Shown here piece by piece: positions 6,688 through 7,732 of a stretch of 7,732 bases of DNA; the first letter of the stretch is position 1, and every line of letters begins with the position of its first letter. The position numbers and the translations under genes were made by a program. This stretch comes from DAOTTW01 sp034437615 (lineage in GTDB: Bacteria; Chloroflexota; Anaerolineae; Aggregatilineales; Phototrophicaceae): NCBI GenBank assembly GCA_034437615.1, contig DAOTTW010000237.1:1-7732 (forward strand). Reading direction: 5' to 3'. The notes beneath the pieces are model-generated. The model saw nothing but the letters and a program-made list of their open reading frames with translations. It was not told the origin of the DNA and did no database searches.

Positions 6688-7732
6688 TTAGTCAAACGAT
6701 AGTACGGCATCGGTGGATGTCAAGCGTACATCTGAAACAGGCTGCGATGTCAGCAGCAGCACAGGCACGCCACCGATGAAGCAACCTTCGGGATTTTCGC
6801 CCTCTGTATCACAGGTGGCACCGGGTAAGCTGATTTGCTGCACGTCGTCGGATGGCTGTACAAGCTGCTGTGTGCCGAAATGATTGACCTGATACAGCTT
6901 GCCGCCGTTCACAGGGATTTCGATGCTGACGGGCTGCTCTGTGCGTGCCCAGGCGACCAGTGTTTGCCGCCCGTTGCCATGTTCCAGGGCGACAATGCTA
7001 ACAGCATCGTGCTGCACGAGTTGCGCTGACGTGACATCCTGCAAATACTCGATGGCGGTGCGCCACGCGTAATACGCCGGACGCGGCTCCGCATCTGCCG
7101 GCCCCAGGATGCCGAAGGACTCATTGCCCGACGGCAACTGCTGATCGTACAGCTTGTAAACGGCCATGCGTTCCACACCTGCTGCCAGCGCCAACGCGCT
7201 GCCCTGCATGATAAAGCTCGCCTGCTGCGTCAAATCCAGCGGGAATTGTGGGCGCTGCACAGGCCAAGCGGCGTCTATCGTCGGCGCAGCGTTCGTCTCG
7301 TTAATCCAGATGGCTTTATCTTGCAGGCCGTTCTCATCCAGCAGTGTGCGCACCGTGCTCACCAGATCATAGACCGACTGGGAGCGAAAGTAGATGTGCA
7401 AGCTCATCACATCGAAGTAGTAACCATGCTCTGCGGCATCCGGGTCGGCGGCGATGCGCTCTATCAGGCGCTCAAAATAGGGCCTGCGGCCTTCGTTGAC
7501 ATCATGCCAGTAAGTCGTACCCGCCAGATGAATACGCACCGCCGGGTTCGCCTCATGCGCGGCCAGATAAGCCACCCGCAGCAATTGATAGTAGTCGTCC
7601 AGATCACCGGAGAATTCATAACCGTAGGTCTCGCGGCTGATGTCCGGCTCATTCCAGATGATGAAACGATACACACCCCGGCTGGCGTAATAATCCACCG
7701 CACGCCGCACAAAATTCGCCCACACGTTGCCG
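6688..7732 (-). CDS. Clan GH-A glycoside hydrolase (GH39/GH5-like), C-terminal part
   Basis: The frame is open to the right edge, so the start and any signal peptide are outside; 347 codons are visible. Numbering from the GTG codon at 7725, FIIWNEPDI (21-29) holds the predicted acid/base Glu26 at the end of a TIM-barrel strand. MSLHIYF (107-113) is the usual His/Tyr strand. AIWINETNA (138-146) holds the predicted nucleophile Glu143. The 117-residue gap between them is in the range of retaining clan GH-A enzymes such as GH39. The barrel ends near 230 (YYAWRTAIEYLQ), and residues 240-330 look like a small beta-sandwich with VALEHGNGRQTLVAWA (245-260). Cys305 and Cys315 bracket an acidic loop and could form a disulfide, which would suit an exported protein. 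GTG 7725 should not be taken as the start because the conserved strand before WNEP begins upstream. Substrate is not deducible. Confidence 0.85.
   Translation of the reverse strand, partial: GNVWANFVRRAVDYYASRGVYRFIIWNEPDISRETYGYEFSGDLDDYYQLLRVAYLAAHEANPAVRIHLAGTTYWHDVNEGRRPYFERLIERIAADPDAAEHGYYFDVMSLHIYFRSQSVYDLVSTVRTLLDENGLQDKAIWINETNAAPTIDAAWPVQRPQFPLDLTQQASFIMQGSALALAAGVERMAVYKLYDQQLPSGNESFGILGPADAEPRPAYYAWRTAIEYLQDVTSAQLVQHDAVSIVALEHGNGRQTLVAWARTEQPVSIEIPVNGGKLYQVNHFGTQQLVQPSDDVQQISLPGATCDTEGENPEGCFIGGVPVLLLTSQPVSDVRLTSTDAVLSFD

Noticed and set aside
6158..6691. 177-codon plus-strand open frame
   Set aside because: It is antisense to the DUF1385 gene, whose three family motifs are intact, and its translation shows no domain.
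1..7732. CRISPR arrays, tRNA or rRNA genes, insertion sequences
   Set aside because: No regularly spaced repeats, cloverleaf patterns, transposase motifs or paired terminal inverted repeats were seen; nearly all the sequence is accounted for by genes.

Overview
The window holds seven protein-coding genes packed end to end and no RNA genes, mobile elements or CRISPR. Coding density is very high: the longest stretch without a gene is about 140 bases (4743-4879). The family content and dense overlapping layout fit a free-living bacterium of the Chloroflexota type. The hints are a GT39-like integral membrane protein with a TSDHVEK loop motif, a DUF1385/YqhQ protein, and moderately GC-rich DNA with clear Shine-Dalgarno sites. 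This placement is an inference from remembered family patterns, not a database match.

Layout. Positions 1-4742 form a minus-strand cluster that looks like one operon, read from high to low coordinates. It encodes a multi-pass flippase-like/LPG-synthase-type membrane protein (4742-3672), a GT4-family glycosyltransferase (3635-2349), a class I SAM methyltransferase (2368-1463), and the N-terminal 490 residues of a large GT39-like (ArnT/PMT-type) membrane glycosyltransferase that runs off the left edge (1470-1). The last three genes overlap by 20 and 8 bases, which suggests translational coupling. From 4880 a single plus-strand gene encodes a short methyltransferase-like protein whose SAM-binding loop is degenerate (SSWRSH in place of a Gly-rich loop). 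It diverges from the operon across a short intergenic region with tandem TTGACA boxes. Its stop codon interlocks, in a shared TTAA, with the stop of the convergent DUF1385 gene (6636-5506). Upstream of that on the minus strand is the C-terminal part of a clan GH-A glycoside hydrolase (7732-6688), whose start is outside the window.

How the genes may work together (inference). The operon has the parts of a surface-glycan or glycolipid pathway: a cytosolic GT4 transferase, a methyltransferase that could modify sugar or lipid, a GT-C enzyme that uses a polyprenyl-linked sugar on the outer face, and a membrane protein of a family often found beside such enzymes. The glycoside hydrolase two genes away also acts on carbohydrate, but on a separate transcript. 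Substrates cannot be read from the sequence. The most notable oddities are the extremely acidic N-terminal leader of the GT39-like protein, the degenerate methyltransferase, and the operon as a possible uncharacterised glycosylation system.
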